Positions 20,653 through 31,544 of a stretch of DNA of 33,256 nt are shown here, one piece after another. Source of the DNA: Nemertoderma westbladi (Eukaryota > Xenacoelomorpha > Nemertodermatida > Nemertodermatidae); contig JAUCBJ010001985.1 in assembly GCA_032718475.1 (NCBI GenBank), positions 1-33,256 of the forward strand. Direction: 5' to 3'. A model generated the notes under the pieces. That model made no database searches. It had not been told where the DNA came from and was given only the letters and a program-made list of their open reading frames with translations. Made by a program: the position numbers and the translations under genes. Each line of letters opens with the position of its first letter. Positions within the stretch are counted from its first letter, which is position 1.

Positions 20653-21158
20653 ATCGACTTGCCCAGTGTACCGATTCGCCAAAAATAAAACAAAGGATTA
20701 TTGGATTGTACTTGATTACGTCATAATTATCACTTCCCATTGGTTAAAACTTTACATTTTCTGCAGTTAAATATTGTCCGCTGGGATGTAGGTCTTCACT
20801 TTACCCCGCAATAATTATCACTTCTCAAGGGCCTTATGACACTTAAATACGTTATCTTGCTGTGCTTCTGTTAACGCGTGAGTCTGTTTTTATATTCAAA
20901 TTTACGAATTGTGCATCGTTATGAAAGTGGAAACGAAACTGATCTCATATGCTGCGAAATGTGGTGCCCGCTGCCCGAAATAAATTTGCAGTTTTGAGAT
21001 TGTTTGCACGTCTGCATTTCCGTTGTAGAAGTGGAATTGTACAACTGAATATTTGAATAGTTTTTGAAAACTTTTTGTAATTTTACCAAATTAAGTTCTT
21101 TTATTATTATTACCGGTAATAATGATTACCCCCCCCCCCCCCCCGCTCCCCATAATAG

Positions 21159-21282
21159 ACTTCTCGCTGCTAAGAAGGAAAAAGAGAAACCTCACAACTC
21201 TCTCTGGTACCGAATCAACGGGGTTCGCAGCATGTCCGGAGGCAAGAAACCCATTCCCCAGAAAAGCGCAGCTCGGCAAAAG
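21159..21282 (+). CDS. SLC8A1: NCX exon 3: cytosolic loop, basic linker
   Basis: Acceptor ataatag ends at 21158 and the donor is gttggc at 21283. The phase-2 join gives LLLAAKKEKEKPHNSLWYRI, then NGVRSMSGGKKPIPQKSAAR and QK, ending in phase 0. The W/F-YRI-x3-R-x-M-x-G pattern matches the NCX loop just before the first Calx-beta domain. The acceptor is odd: its pyrimidine tract is a pure C16 run (21129-21144), and in-frame stops on both sides confirm the exon is only open when spliced. Confidence 0.9.
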
Positions 21283-21989
21283 GTTGGCTTTTAGTAATTA
21301 TTAATAGTAATACCGGTACCGACGGTACATTTATGCTTCAATGGTGTGCGGTGCGCATAATTCATGTTAATTAATTGGAGGAGGAGGGGGGAGGGGTATA
21401 ATGATTAATTATCTATCGTTTAGTAATAATATTTACTGTAGAAATAATTTATTTTCTGTAACTCTCGTATCACATGTATCATTTTCAGAAATAACATTGA
21501 GTAATAACAATAATAATAATAACTAAAACCTTATATCGTTGACAGATATAATAATTATAATCGATATCGATTTAAAATAAGTTTTAAAAATATTTTGCAA
21601 TCTGTATTTTTCGAACTCACAAATAAATAAACATTATCGATGGCGAGCGTTCCAACTACATCGAGACCTTTCTGCCCTTACTTACATTATGTGTTTGATT
21701 TCAAACTTATTGATAAAGTTGTTGGTTTGTAAAACTTATACATTACGGTATCGGACATCTTTTAGAATTGCAGCGGACATAACTAAACTAACAATAACAT
21801 AATATTTTAATGGTAGTTTTAAGGTTTTCTATTAATTTCCGATCTAAAATCACTTGTTTTGTTTTACGCGCTGGATTCAGGAATCGAAGGTAATGTATAT
21901 CGCACACAACTTCACATGAATTCTCTCTCTGGTTACTAATTTTATTTAGGGTCAATCTAGTAGTGACTCATTTCATTTTATTGCAGTTA

Positions 21990-22546
21990 GGGTCCGTGCA
22001 CAAATTATGTCACGCTTTTTTGAAGATTTTCGACACCCCCTCCCTTCCCCCATCTGTAACAATCTGTCACAAATTTTGTAACCTGCTCCTTTCCCCAAAT
22101 TGATAATTAACATTGAGACGGGATATTAATCCGCCAAGATGGGATTTGCGTCCGCAGTCCCCCCCCCCCCCCCCCCCCCCCTGTCTAGAATGACGACATC
22201 TGAGTTTCGACATCGATCACCTGAAGTGCACCAGGTATACGACCGACTATTGTTCCACTTCCGGGTCTAACTCTACCTCGTCCTTATCTACCCAACCCAG
22301 TCAATGTGGTGTTAGCTTCATCTTTATCGCCACTTAGAATTAACACTTCATCACCTCAATTCGCGATTACTGGAATAGATTTTACTTTGGCTGTTGATGT
22401 ATTTTATTTGTTGACCAAAGTTATATTGTGACGTCACAAGCATATATAGCTATTCCCCACCTCCCCATGTCACAAATTGTCACAAAATTGCACCCCCCCC
22501 CCCCCCCCCCCCCCCTTCGACCGTGACATCATTTGTGCACGGCCTC
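21990..22546. mobile_element. MITE with 3-bp TTA duplication in intron 3, nested
   Basis: Inverted ends: CCGTGCACAAATTATGTCACG on the left against CGTGACATCATTTGTGCACGG on the right, flanked by TTA at 21987-21989 and 22547-22549. A 3-bp TTA duplication and a GG-rich tip fit PIF/Harbinger-type elements, but the superfamily is inference. The interior holds a 3' half of the MITE seen at 5028-5279 (22078-22181) and two C23 runs (22159-22181 and 22493-22515). No coding capacity. Confidence 0.75.
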
Positions 22547-23544
22547 TTATTTATTTTTATATGGAAAGAAATTATTATTACATTCGCTTTTTGCTATTAT
22601 CGGTTTTGTAGACCTTTCCTATAAACTACAGTAATTGTGCTTCCATATGGTGCTTCATATTATGAGGTTATGAGGATTGAATATTGGCCGATGAAGCACC
22701 CTTTGTTTACGCACAATGCTCACAATCCGGATTTTCATCCATGATTGGTCGATAATGGTTACCAAGAAAATAGCAGTGAATGAGTTTCATGTGGAAGATC
22801 ACAAATGATGGAGATCTGACATTTCCTGACTGGGATTGCTCCGTTCATTATAAATATTACACATTTGTTCATCAATATTGATATATTGTTCATCTTCATT
22901 TAACATAGCAATGTTTCAGAACAAAAACGTTTGTGACTATATTATTATGTATGTGTGACGAGCCACATTCTAGGTAAAGCATTTGCAAACTGGCAGGCAG
23001 TGTTATTAGAGGTTGGTTTATAATTGGTTGTTGTCGTTACATCTTTGGAATTTTGGGTTAAGGAGTGGTTTCATTGCGTCTCATGTAAAAGGTATACCTG
23101 GAAATACTACACCTCATAATAGCTTGTATATCAGCATTTTTTTTTCTCTAGCGGTAGGACTGTATATTGAATTAAGCTTAACAGGGTCACATTATGACAA
23201 TTGACAATAACAATAACAATTCGGACAGATAAGGCCCTATATCCAGCTTAGTTATTATATCAGATTAGAGTTGCTAGGAGTGACAGTTGTAAATATATGG
23301 TAAACAATAAACTTTATAAAATAAAAATATACTAGACCGACGGGCGCGCTGACTCACAACCAAGCCACAAAATAGAAGGCACATCAATAAACATAAAAAA
23401 TAAAAATAATATAATGTAGCAACATACAGTGAAATTTAATTTACATTACCAAATGAATCTATTTAATTAGCTAACAAAGACAGTTGAAGGGAAAAGGTAT
23501 ATATGCAAGCAAGTAAGTAAATATTTTGGGCTAATGGTTTTGTT

Positions 23545-24391
23545 TTATTGTGAAAGTAGCCGAAAACGCTGAGTAGAGACAATAAAGGTGTTTAGAAGGG
23601 AGAAATATTTGTTGTAATCGGTCGCAGATATACCTTGTCCCTCTAAAACAGAGTTTAATGACAGTGAAGCCCCCAGGGCTTCCAACCCAACCTTCAGTGT
23701 ACGGCGGGCACCAGAGTAACTCGGACAAGTTATAAAAAAGTGAAAGGCGTTTTCTGTGGCAGCACCGCATGAGGTGCACTCAGGTGAGTCCTGAAGGTGC
23801 CTGGATACCATGTCTGCAGATAATTCACTACACCGCAGTCGCAACTGGCAGACAATGATTTGAAATTTGCGGGTTCCAACACAGTAAAATGGTTTGATAA
23901 CATTATTTGAAATGAGTCGGGATTTAAACGTCGGGAGAGGGAGTGAACGTGTTGAAAAAGGGAGATCGTTCCATTTTTTTATAGTGTTTGGAAAGAAAGA
24001 TTTGCCATAAAGGTCTTTACGGTACGATATTTGGGAAATGTTGGCGCTGTTTCTGAGAGGGTAACTATGTGATGGGTTTTGCCCCACTGTAATTGGGATT
24101 CTGGAAAATAAGTACTCCGGAGTTAACTTGTTAATAATTTTATAAAAAGTTATTAAGCAGATGGCTGAGCGCCTGGAAGAGAGACTCTGTATGTTGCATT
24201 CGGTATATAACTTGCTATGTGAAGTGCGAGATGGAGCACCAGTGGCAATTCTTAGAATTTCAAGTTCAAAATTGTCAAGTAGTTCAGACATTTCTTGAGA
24301 TATGTTGTTCCAGACCGCACAGCCGTATTCCAGTTTAGGACGTTACGTCCTCATGGCTTTCAAACTGTCAATACCAACCCGGTACCGGTAC
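23545..24391 (-). mobile_element. Non-LTR retrotransposon 3' fragment with long open frame
   Basis: Antisense to the NCX gene, inside intron 3. The - strand frame 24291-23545 is open for 248 codons and extends upstream with RPKLEYGCAVWNNISQ across one stop into RVGIDSLKAMRT. This is the end of the reverse transcriptase plus the C-terminal region of CR1/Jockey-like non-LTR ORF2. PLRNSANI, SFFPNTIKKWNDLP and TFKSRL are typical of that tail. A C-terminal zinc knuckle CTSCGAATENAFHFFITC (C-x2-C-x8-H-x4-C) follows, with PSYSGAR. The catalytic centre is missing, so the copy is 5'-truncated and dead. The nearly clean frame suggests a fairly young insertion. It is a different family from the element at 28190-31399. 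Confidence 0.85.
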
Positions 24392-24765
24392 GAGTATAGG
24401 CCTTAGCGTCGTCATCTGTATATTATCGCACTACAATCAGTTAGAAACACCAAGATAATAAAATGTAGAGAAATACAGACTTTTATTGTCATAAATTATA
24501 GTAAGTCATAATAAGTCATAAGTCATAATTGTATAAGTTATTTAAACAGGACGTAGGATGATCCAACTCTATAGAAAATGAAGCGGAAAAAATGGATTAC
24601 TTATAAATTATTGTAATAAATATTTCCATTCTCTAATAAAATCACATACCGGTACTCTAAGTCGTTATCTATCCCTTTACGAAGTGTTAGATATTGAGTC
24701 TTGAAGTTAAGTAGTTATATAATATTAATTGCATTAATTTAGTATCACCTTGCAGCAATTAATAC

Positions 24766-24803
24766 CAAGGTGTACTAAATAACTAGTTATTTAGTACACC
24801 TTG
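24766..24803. repeat. Perfect 38-bp palindrome in intron 3
   Basis: The 19-bp arm CAAGGTGTACTAAATAACT is followed with no spacer by its exact reverse complement. Nearby, attaatttagtatcaccttg and gcaattaatacc (24733-24766) repeat parts of the arm imperfectly. Confidence 0.95.
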
Positions 24804-25371
24804 AGCAATACATACTACTCCAGCTGAATCTATATTTACTTCTACTTCCCTGTCCCTCCTGTTTCACTCTAACATACTTGTGGCCGGTAGGTCCGCTGTT
24901 AGAGATAGGATATGCAACTTAAGACTGTCTGTCCAATAGATGTAGATTAGATGTGAGCGATGGCAAGTGGCTGAACTGGTTAGCGCTACTGGATGAGGCT
25001 TAATAGGTCGCCATTTTTTGCACTTCTGAATAAAATTCCCAATTGTTTTTGTTTATTACAATTATTGCATTATTATCAGCTTAACGATAATTTATTTATT
25101 TTAATTATTATACTTTATTCGTGAAGTTATTTAATAACAACGACAAACGGTTGATAAATGTTAGCTCCCTATAATAGCCTATACTTCACTTAGTATCTTT
25201 TCCGCACGGCGTTAGTTGAATTTTCAAAATCGGTGTTTTATTTTTCGCATGAAATATTGGTGAATGTTTGTTTAGTTTTAGTTTAGTTCTGGTTAATTTG
25301 AGTTTATATAATCAATGTACAATAAACTTTCATAGCTTAGATTCATTCTTGTAAATATTGAGAAGGGGAGC

Positions 25372-25389
25372 GGGGGGGGGGGGGGGGGG
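25372..25389. repeat. G18 homopolymer in intron 3
   Basis: A pure run of 18 G. One of six C/G homopolymers of 16 or more in the window (others at 5034-5049, 5968-5985, 21129-21144, 22159-22181, 22493-22515). The surrounding 24400-26490 holds no supported gene. Confidence 0.9.
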
Positions 25390-26499
25390 TAGTTTACTGT
25401 TTCTTTATTGCATCTTTTTTCTCTACGGTCTGCTGTCTGTAGGTAGATTGCAGAATAGACCTTTCTTTAGACTGCGAGGTTGATAGGATGCTAGACTACG
25501 GTAACTGCGATAAATATTTAAAGTTTTCCGATATTCCAATGAATAAAATCACATTTTTCATTAAATTTTTAATTCAAGTTTCCAATATACTTCAGACCAC
25601 TCATCATGGTGCTATCCAGCACACAGAATTCGTCTCTATTTTAAAACAGTTCTTATACTGTTGTTATTGCGAAACCCCTTAAGGAAGACTTAAGAAACCA
25701 ATTTTTCTAACACGTGTCCAAGTGATAACAAAAACTTGCGCACATGATAACTAACATGCGCGCGCGTACGGCGTTCGCCCGTGATAGCCAATACGTGCGC
25801 GTCCGCACGTCTAGCCCCGTAGTAGTGTTAACGTGATTAATAAACTTTTATTTACAGTGAGCTATACCCCCCCTTCAATTAAACTGCACATTGATTCTAG
25901 TCTGCTTAACTGTGCCTGGGTCTACTATGCTATGCAGTACTACAGTATACTTTGTCAATTAAGCTCTTTCAAGGTATTTTTTTTAAATCCCCCACGCAAA
26001 TATTCCCCTTAGCAACCCCATAGTTAACACGTGCGCATGCGCACAAGTTAGAAATATTTTTAATTCATAATTCATATATCCATTTAGGCAGGGGCTCCGC
26101 TCCGTATATATACTAGATATCGGTATAGCTAATAAGGTGGTGGATATCCGGTATGTTTCAGCTTCATACCCATTATATTATTTTGACTCTTTTTGGGTTA
26201 ATTACGAATTAGGAACAAGTTATTGGCCATTTTATATATTATTGTTGGGTGTGTATTTAATTTATATTTGTCAACTGCCGACCAGTGAACATGGGGATTT
26301 ATGCGACAAATTGTGAGGAAATATGGAATATCAAGAAACCGATTTAGTGTGAAAGCGTGAAATGTATCTTTGTTACAGCGAATAGTGTTTTAATACAATA
26401 CTTTTCCATAGCAGAAAGGATTTCATGTTTTAAGCCGAACAAAGTTTTGGGTGTAGAAAAATTTAGAAGTTCATAAATTATATTTCTCAAATTTTGCAG

Positions 26500-26663
26500 G
26501 CGTTGCGCGATCGTTTTTCGTCGAGGGCACCAGATATGACGTTGGGAAACAGCCGAGCTGTGGTTGAGTTCTCCGCCCCGAGTTACAGTATCAAAGAAAA
26601 CGAGGGAAAGATAATTATAGGAGTGAGACGCTACGGTAAAACAAGCAACAAGGTTTCCATTAG
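26500..26663 (+). CDS. SLC8A1: NCX exon 4: first half of Calx-beta domain 1
   Basis: Acceptor ttttgcag ends at 26499 and the donor is gtcagt at 26664. In phase 0 it encodes ALRDRFSSRAPDMTLGNSRA, then VVEFSAPSYSIKENEGKIII, then the strand GVRRYGKTSNKVSIR. The VEFSAPSYSIKENEG start is the first beta strand of a Calx-beta domain, with the conserved Glu after the strand that helps bind regulatory Ca2+. Ends in phase 2. Separated from exon 3 by a 5.2-kb intron filled with mobile DNA. Confidence 0.93.
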
Positions 26664-27082
26664 GTCAGTGGCAACGATTCGTTAGATTAGTTAGAACGTG
26701 TCATTGGGTTGGTTTGTACGAACCAAGTAGTTAGTGTCAACGGGCCTTTTATGTTAGTTAGAACGTGCCTAGCCATTAGATAATTGACGAACGGGGTATC
26801 CGTTAGTTGTTAGAATAATACCACTGATTACTTTATATTTGTAAAATATCCTTAAACGTCACGGTATTATTAAATGGCGAGTTATATCATTACGATACGA
26901 CTGAATCAAACTAACTCCTGTATAACAATCGCCAGGTCATTCGGCGAGGTTATTGGAACGTGCTTAACGAACAGACTTAATCTTTACTATAGTTAATCTA
27001 GTGGAATGTTAAGTTTGTATGGATAGCGCTGGTTTTAATATCAAACTCGATAGGTCGTCGTATCTTTAGTAAATAACATTAT

Positions 27083-27972
27083 GGGGCCATCCATAAATGA
27101 CGTCACGTTTTTTATAGACATTTTTGACCCTCCCCCCCTTTCGTCACAAATCGTCACGAAATGGCTACCCCCCCCCCTCCCCTATGTCACGTCACACTAT
27201 ATAAAATTAAATGATTACTCTTATATTATTAGAACAATAATTCTGGAATAAATTTGTCAACTATAAACTATAGATATAAACTAATATTACAAATTACAGT
27301 ATACGAGTTTTTCACACATGTTCCCATGGGCACTGCAGGTGGTCTGTCATGCTTATTATAATGGCCATTGGTGGGACATCAGCTACTGGGTATGTGTTCG
27401 CATCATGATGGTCAGCCCATGGCATTCTTGAGACGCATTTTAAAGGACCCTGGATTTGAAGATGCGGATAATCTAGCAAATGTTGTGGCGGCGCAATTTT
27501 GTCGACAAGCCGGCACAGCATTCTTAAAAATGCAGCTGCAATGCAGCATGCCGATCCTAGTAGTAGTCGCAGGGGATTGATAATCAAACCGGGTTTTGGA
27601 ACTACCGCTACCATGAAGGGATGTAAGATTTTTAGTAAAAATTTCGATGCAAAAAGGTGACATTCTTCACAAACACACTCTCTAATTTTACCAATTATGG
27701 AAGGGCAGTAGAGGTCGTAATGTATGATTTTAATGGTTATCATTGGAAGAGGTACCGGTAATAGTTTAATAGTAAACACGTTAATAATATACACGTTTAA
27801 TAGTATACAAGTATACACATTATGTATTTAATACAGTAATTTTATGGAAACTTATAATGTGACGTCACGATATTGCGGACACCCCCCCCCCTCCCCCTCG
27901 ACACAAATTGTCCCGAAATACCAAACCCCCTCCCCCCCTCTGTCCAGCGTGACGTCATTTATGGATGGCCCC
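27083..27972. mobile_element. MITE-like element with perfect 25-bp inverted ends in intron 4
   Basis: The ends GGGGCCATCCATAAATGACG... at 27083 and its exact reverse complement ending at 27972 match over 25 bp. TAT flanks both sides (27080-27082 and 27973-27975). C-rich subterminal blocks with gtcacaaatcgtcac-like words recur at both ends. The middle contains a retrotransposon fragment (27310-27560), so the element was probably smaller before that insertion. The 3-bp duplication and GG tip resemble the element at 21990-22546; superfamily not assigned. Confidence 0.8.
27310..27560 (+). mobile_element. Short non-LTR 3' fragment nested in the MITE
   Basis: The + strand carries the same 3' end as the reverse complement of 9960-10110: cctggatttgaagatgcgga, then gcaattttgtcgacaagccg, then atgcagctgcaatgcagcat (27449-27552). 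It is opposite in orientation to the other copies in the window and lies between the inverted ends of the 27083-27972 element. Non-coding remnant with stops. Confidence 0.75.
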
Positions 27973-28151
27973 TATTTGGTAAAAAAAAACTTTCATCATT
28001 TAATAATTTATTTCTAACTTGAGAAGACTTTTTATTTTATCCGCGTCGTCGATGTGTGAGTTTAATTACACTATAAAACCGTCAGGTTGGTCAGAGAAAA
28101 TTGTATTTTTTCTTGTAAATTGTATTTGTGTCTTCTAATTGCCTTTCTCCT

Positions 28152-28189
28152 CCCCTTATTTTCTCGCAATGCTATTATAGTTGGGATGG
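28152..28189. repeat. Target-site duplication, left copy (38 bp)
   Basis: Matches 31400-31437 at 34 of 38 positions (ccccttatt... to ...ttatagttgggatgg). It directly abuts the T-run that is the poly-A tail of the antisense element at 28190. Confidence 0.8.
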
Positions 28190-31100
28190 TTTTCTTTTTT
28201 TAATCAGCCTGCTGCATTGAAACTGCACATTGAGATACTATGCCAGCTTAACAAAAGTATTTTGCCACCACCATGCAATAAACAATTGACAAGCCCAATG
28301 AAGCATGAATCAAGAATGCTGTGCCGGCTTATCAACAAAATTGCACCGCCACAACTCCCTATTCCCCATGACTTTCGCGAGATATACGCATCTTCAAGGC
28401 GAATGTCATTTAAAGGCGTCTCAAGAAAGTTATGGGCTGCCCAGTTATGGGCTTACTTTCTCCATGGGGCTATCAAAGCACACGATTGTGCACTGGCTGG
28501 TCCTCACGGTGAAAGCAATGTCCTACAAAACAGAGGGATGCGTCTTTTTTCAAGTGTCAAGCTTGGGGAAACCTAATACAACTAAAATTATATATAGTGT
28601 CTGAATGGAGATGTGTGATGTGTGCATTGTATTTGACACAGTGAACCCGAAGGAACATTCTTGAGAATCTACCATCCAGAGATTTGGTGTCCTCAGCAGT
28701 TAGAGCCCAGCATGGACTCCCATAGAGAAGTACTGGAACGACTGCTGCTCTAAATAATCGGACCTTAAGTTTTCGATGAATTCTGTGTGACTTCCAAATC
28801 CTGGAAAGCCTATTTAATGCTGGGACACCTTTCCTTTACGTATTCGAAGGTCTTCACACATGACTTCCGGATCCATGATCCCAGGTAACATAGGTCGTCC
28901 ACATGCTCAAGCTTACCATCCGTTGAGATTATGCTCATAGGATCAGACAGATCACAGACAGATATACGATCAGACTGAGGACTTTCAAAGTTAACTTTCA
29001 AAATTGTGGTCTTCTTGGAGTAAACAAAATACCAACACTGGAAGCAGCCTGTTCTAATGAGCTGTGGAGCGCTGGGATCCCTATAGTACATCTGAGGGTA
29101 CTCCTAAGTCATCAGCAAAGTTTTGATCTGTAAGGTACTTGTCTATGTACTTTCCTCGACTTCTGGAACCAGTAGGTGGAGTTACCATCACCCCATCATC
29201 ATTATGATAATCTAAGGCCATGCGTAGAACATAGACAACCACATATTTATAAATAAGAATGGTGCAAGTGTGTCACCCTGGAGGATTCCCCATAATACTT
29301 CAAATGGTTCTGTATCACCATCAACAGTAGACACAAATGTCTTCGAACCATCATATACTGATCTGATTGCTGCAATAATTTCATTTATTATTATTTTATT
29401 ATCCTTCTAAGGAACACATTCTGATTTCCACATTCTGCCTTAACCTTGGTGTTTGGTTGGCTTTTCCGCCCAAGTTGTCCCCAATTTGTCACTAAGTTCA
29501 ATCAATCAATTTCCATTCCTGGTTATGATTGCTTTCTCTGCCGTAGTGAGACCCTCTCGACACTTCCGAATTCTGTGGTCTGTCCAGGGTGCCTTTTTCC
29601 TGTTACGAGGGTATACGGGAACTGTTTCTGCAGCTGCTAACTTAACTGCTTCTGTGAAGGCAGTATAGCCCTCACAGTGATCTGTTGCCTCAGATTCAAG
29701 CGCCTCATACTCAGTTTTAGAGTGAATCTGGATCTCATACTGGGCTGTTGCTATAGAGATGACCAATCATGCCGTGGCAATTCAGATTTCTTAATTCTGG
29801 TAGCGCGGAGACTAAGTCTTAACCTTAGCTACAATAATACGGTGATCGCTGGAGAAGGGTCGAAGTTTAAACACACTTACAGTCTTGTACAGAGCTCACT
29901 GTATTTCTTACGATACCGAATACGGTCTATCTATGACTTATGACCACTGGGTGCAGTATGTGTCCACAGCTTTCCAGTTCTTTTCTTGAACTGAGTCCCA
30001 ACCGAGAACAATACATTACCACAGATGAAATCCTGAAGATGGACTGAATTTCGGTTGACACTATCGCTGTAGACCCAGGGCGATGTTCGATGTTGATGAG
30101 CGATAGGGAGACTTCCATTAAATTCACCAAGAAAAGATAAGAATGCGTGCTGATCCACTCCCTCAGTAGCTGCTTGTAGATTATGGTAAAATTGTTCTAC
30201 CTCCTCTACTGGGTCAACACCAGTTGGAGAATAGCATACCCATACAATCAGAACCACCTTAGGAAACTTCTTAGCCAGTCTTCCAGAACATGAGAAGTGG
30301 CAACGGATGATGCGGTTAGAGATTTGGTCTATTTTGTCCAATGCTGCATGTGCAGTTTGATTCATCAATAGATCAATTCCACCGTTGCCACTATCATCTG
30401 CTCGAGGGCGAGTCGCCAACCGCCCCAATGTCCTTAATCAGAACCTCTTCAGTCTGTCCAGTCTGCATTCGGTGCTGTTGAACACCCACTGCTCTAAGCC
30501 CAAGCTTCTCTACCAGGGCGCAGTCAGCTCGCCTTGTCACATTGGTGACCCGAATGTTAGGGTAACTCAAGCTAGTCTAGTGACTTGCAGCAGCTTCACC
30601 AATGGCTTGGTTGGTCGGGGTGGAAACATGAGAGTAGCCTTCAATTCCAGAATCCCTATCACCGTCGCAATCTGGCCTCCGTAGTTACCCAGGGTTTGGG
30701 CCAGTCACCAGCAAAGCGATTCGCATATTTGCTGGACTCTCTCTCTCCTGTGAGGGGTAAGACCGGCTGATGCCTGTGAAGCCAATTGTGTCCGGGAATT
30801 CCACTGACATCTAGTGGCCGGACCTCCGCGTTACTAATGTAATCCATAGTTGCGTTGAGGGTGCTTTTTGCCGAGTCAGGTACCACACCCTGGTTTGCCA
30901 TTCCACAGGGCGGGTGTCGCAGTCGAGTCAGATATGGGGCCCATCACCCATACCTACTACTCTGAAGCACATATCCCACCATTGGCCATGAAGCTCATCT
31001 GCTGGGCCAGTCCATGCCCTGTACCTCGGCAGCCAGGTTCATGTCGCAGGGGAGTGCACTCAAATTGGAGATGAGAGCAATCTGCTTCCGACCAGCCATT

Positions 31101-31399
31101 GATTGATTACCATCTGCCCCGTCAGGCCATATACTCCTACAGCCAAGTATATGGGTCCTTAATCTAGGACCAAAGGTGTCCCTATCACAGAAAGAAAGGC
31201 CTGTTATTTACAGGACCATAGATTTGCCCTCAGTAAGAAGGTCTATGCAGTCACACAGGTGGCATCTCCTTTATGCTGCATGGAGGATGGAGGTGTCAAG
31301 TTTTCTAAATAATGACCCAGAATACCTACCTGTCCCTGACCCAAGTTAGGAGGTATTCTGTCTGGGTTCTCCTGGTTCTATTCTAGATCCAGGTTTTCC
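28190..31399 (-). mobile_element. Near full-length APE-type non-LTR retrotransposon, decayed
   Basis: About 3.2 kb, antisense in NCX intron 4. It is flanked by a 38-bp duplication and ends in a poly-A tail (T-run 28190-28201 on +). On the - strand, in order: an undefined 5' part (about 30450-31399); an AP-endonuclease-like region (30428-29900) with VCYSPTGVDPVEEV, a GDFN-like GEFNGS, then THTAPSGHKSQIDRIRY; and a reverse transcriptase with ILQGDTLAPFLFI (about 29250-29290), the catalytic LTDQNFADD (FADD at 29109-29120) and DDLCYLGSWI (near 28890). After it comes YGSPCWALTAEDTKSLDG (28680-28725) and a C-terminal part down to about 28300. Several frame changes and stops show it is inactive. It would have used target-primed reverse transcription. 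Same family as 9955-10425 and 27310-27560; the clade is not assigned. Confidence 0.85.
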
Positions 31400-31437
31400 C
31401 CCCTTATTGTCTCGGAATTCTGTTATAGTTGGGATGG
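31400..31437. repeat. Target-site duplication, right copy (38 bp)
   Basis: Partner of 28152-28189 with four mismatches. Marks the 5' junction of the antisense retrotransposon. Confidence 0.8.
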
Positions 31438-31544
31438 AGTCGATATCAGGGTAGGGTAGGTATACTGTAAAATATTAGTCACTTATAATAAGTTCAATAA
31501 CGTCCCGTCGCCATTTTGCATTGTGTATTTATTTTCACACTAAT

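Noticed and set aside
24955-25010. tRNA-like start (gtggctgaactggttagcgc) resembling a Pol III box A
   Set aside because: No box B at the right distance and no cloverleaf pairing; at most a SINE scrap.
25680-26060. Inverted acacgtg/gcgcac words that might mark a MITE
   Set aside because: Arms match only in short pieces and no target duplication is visible.
29446-30770. Several + strand frames of 60-99 codons
   Set aside because: Antisense shadows of the non-LTR element on the - strand.
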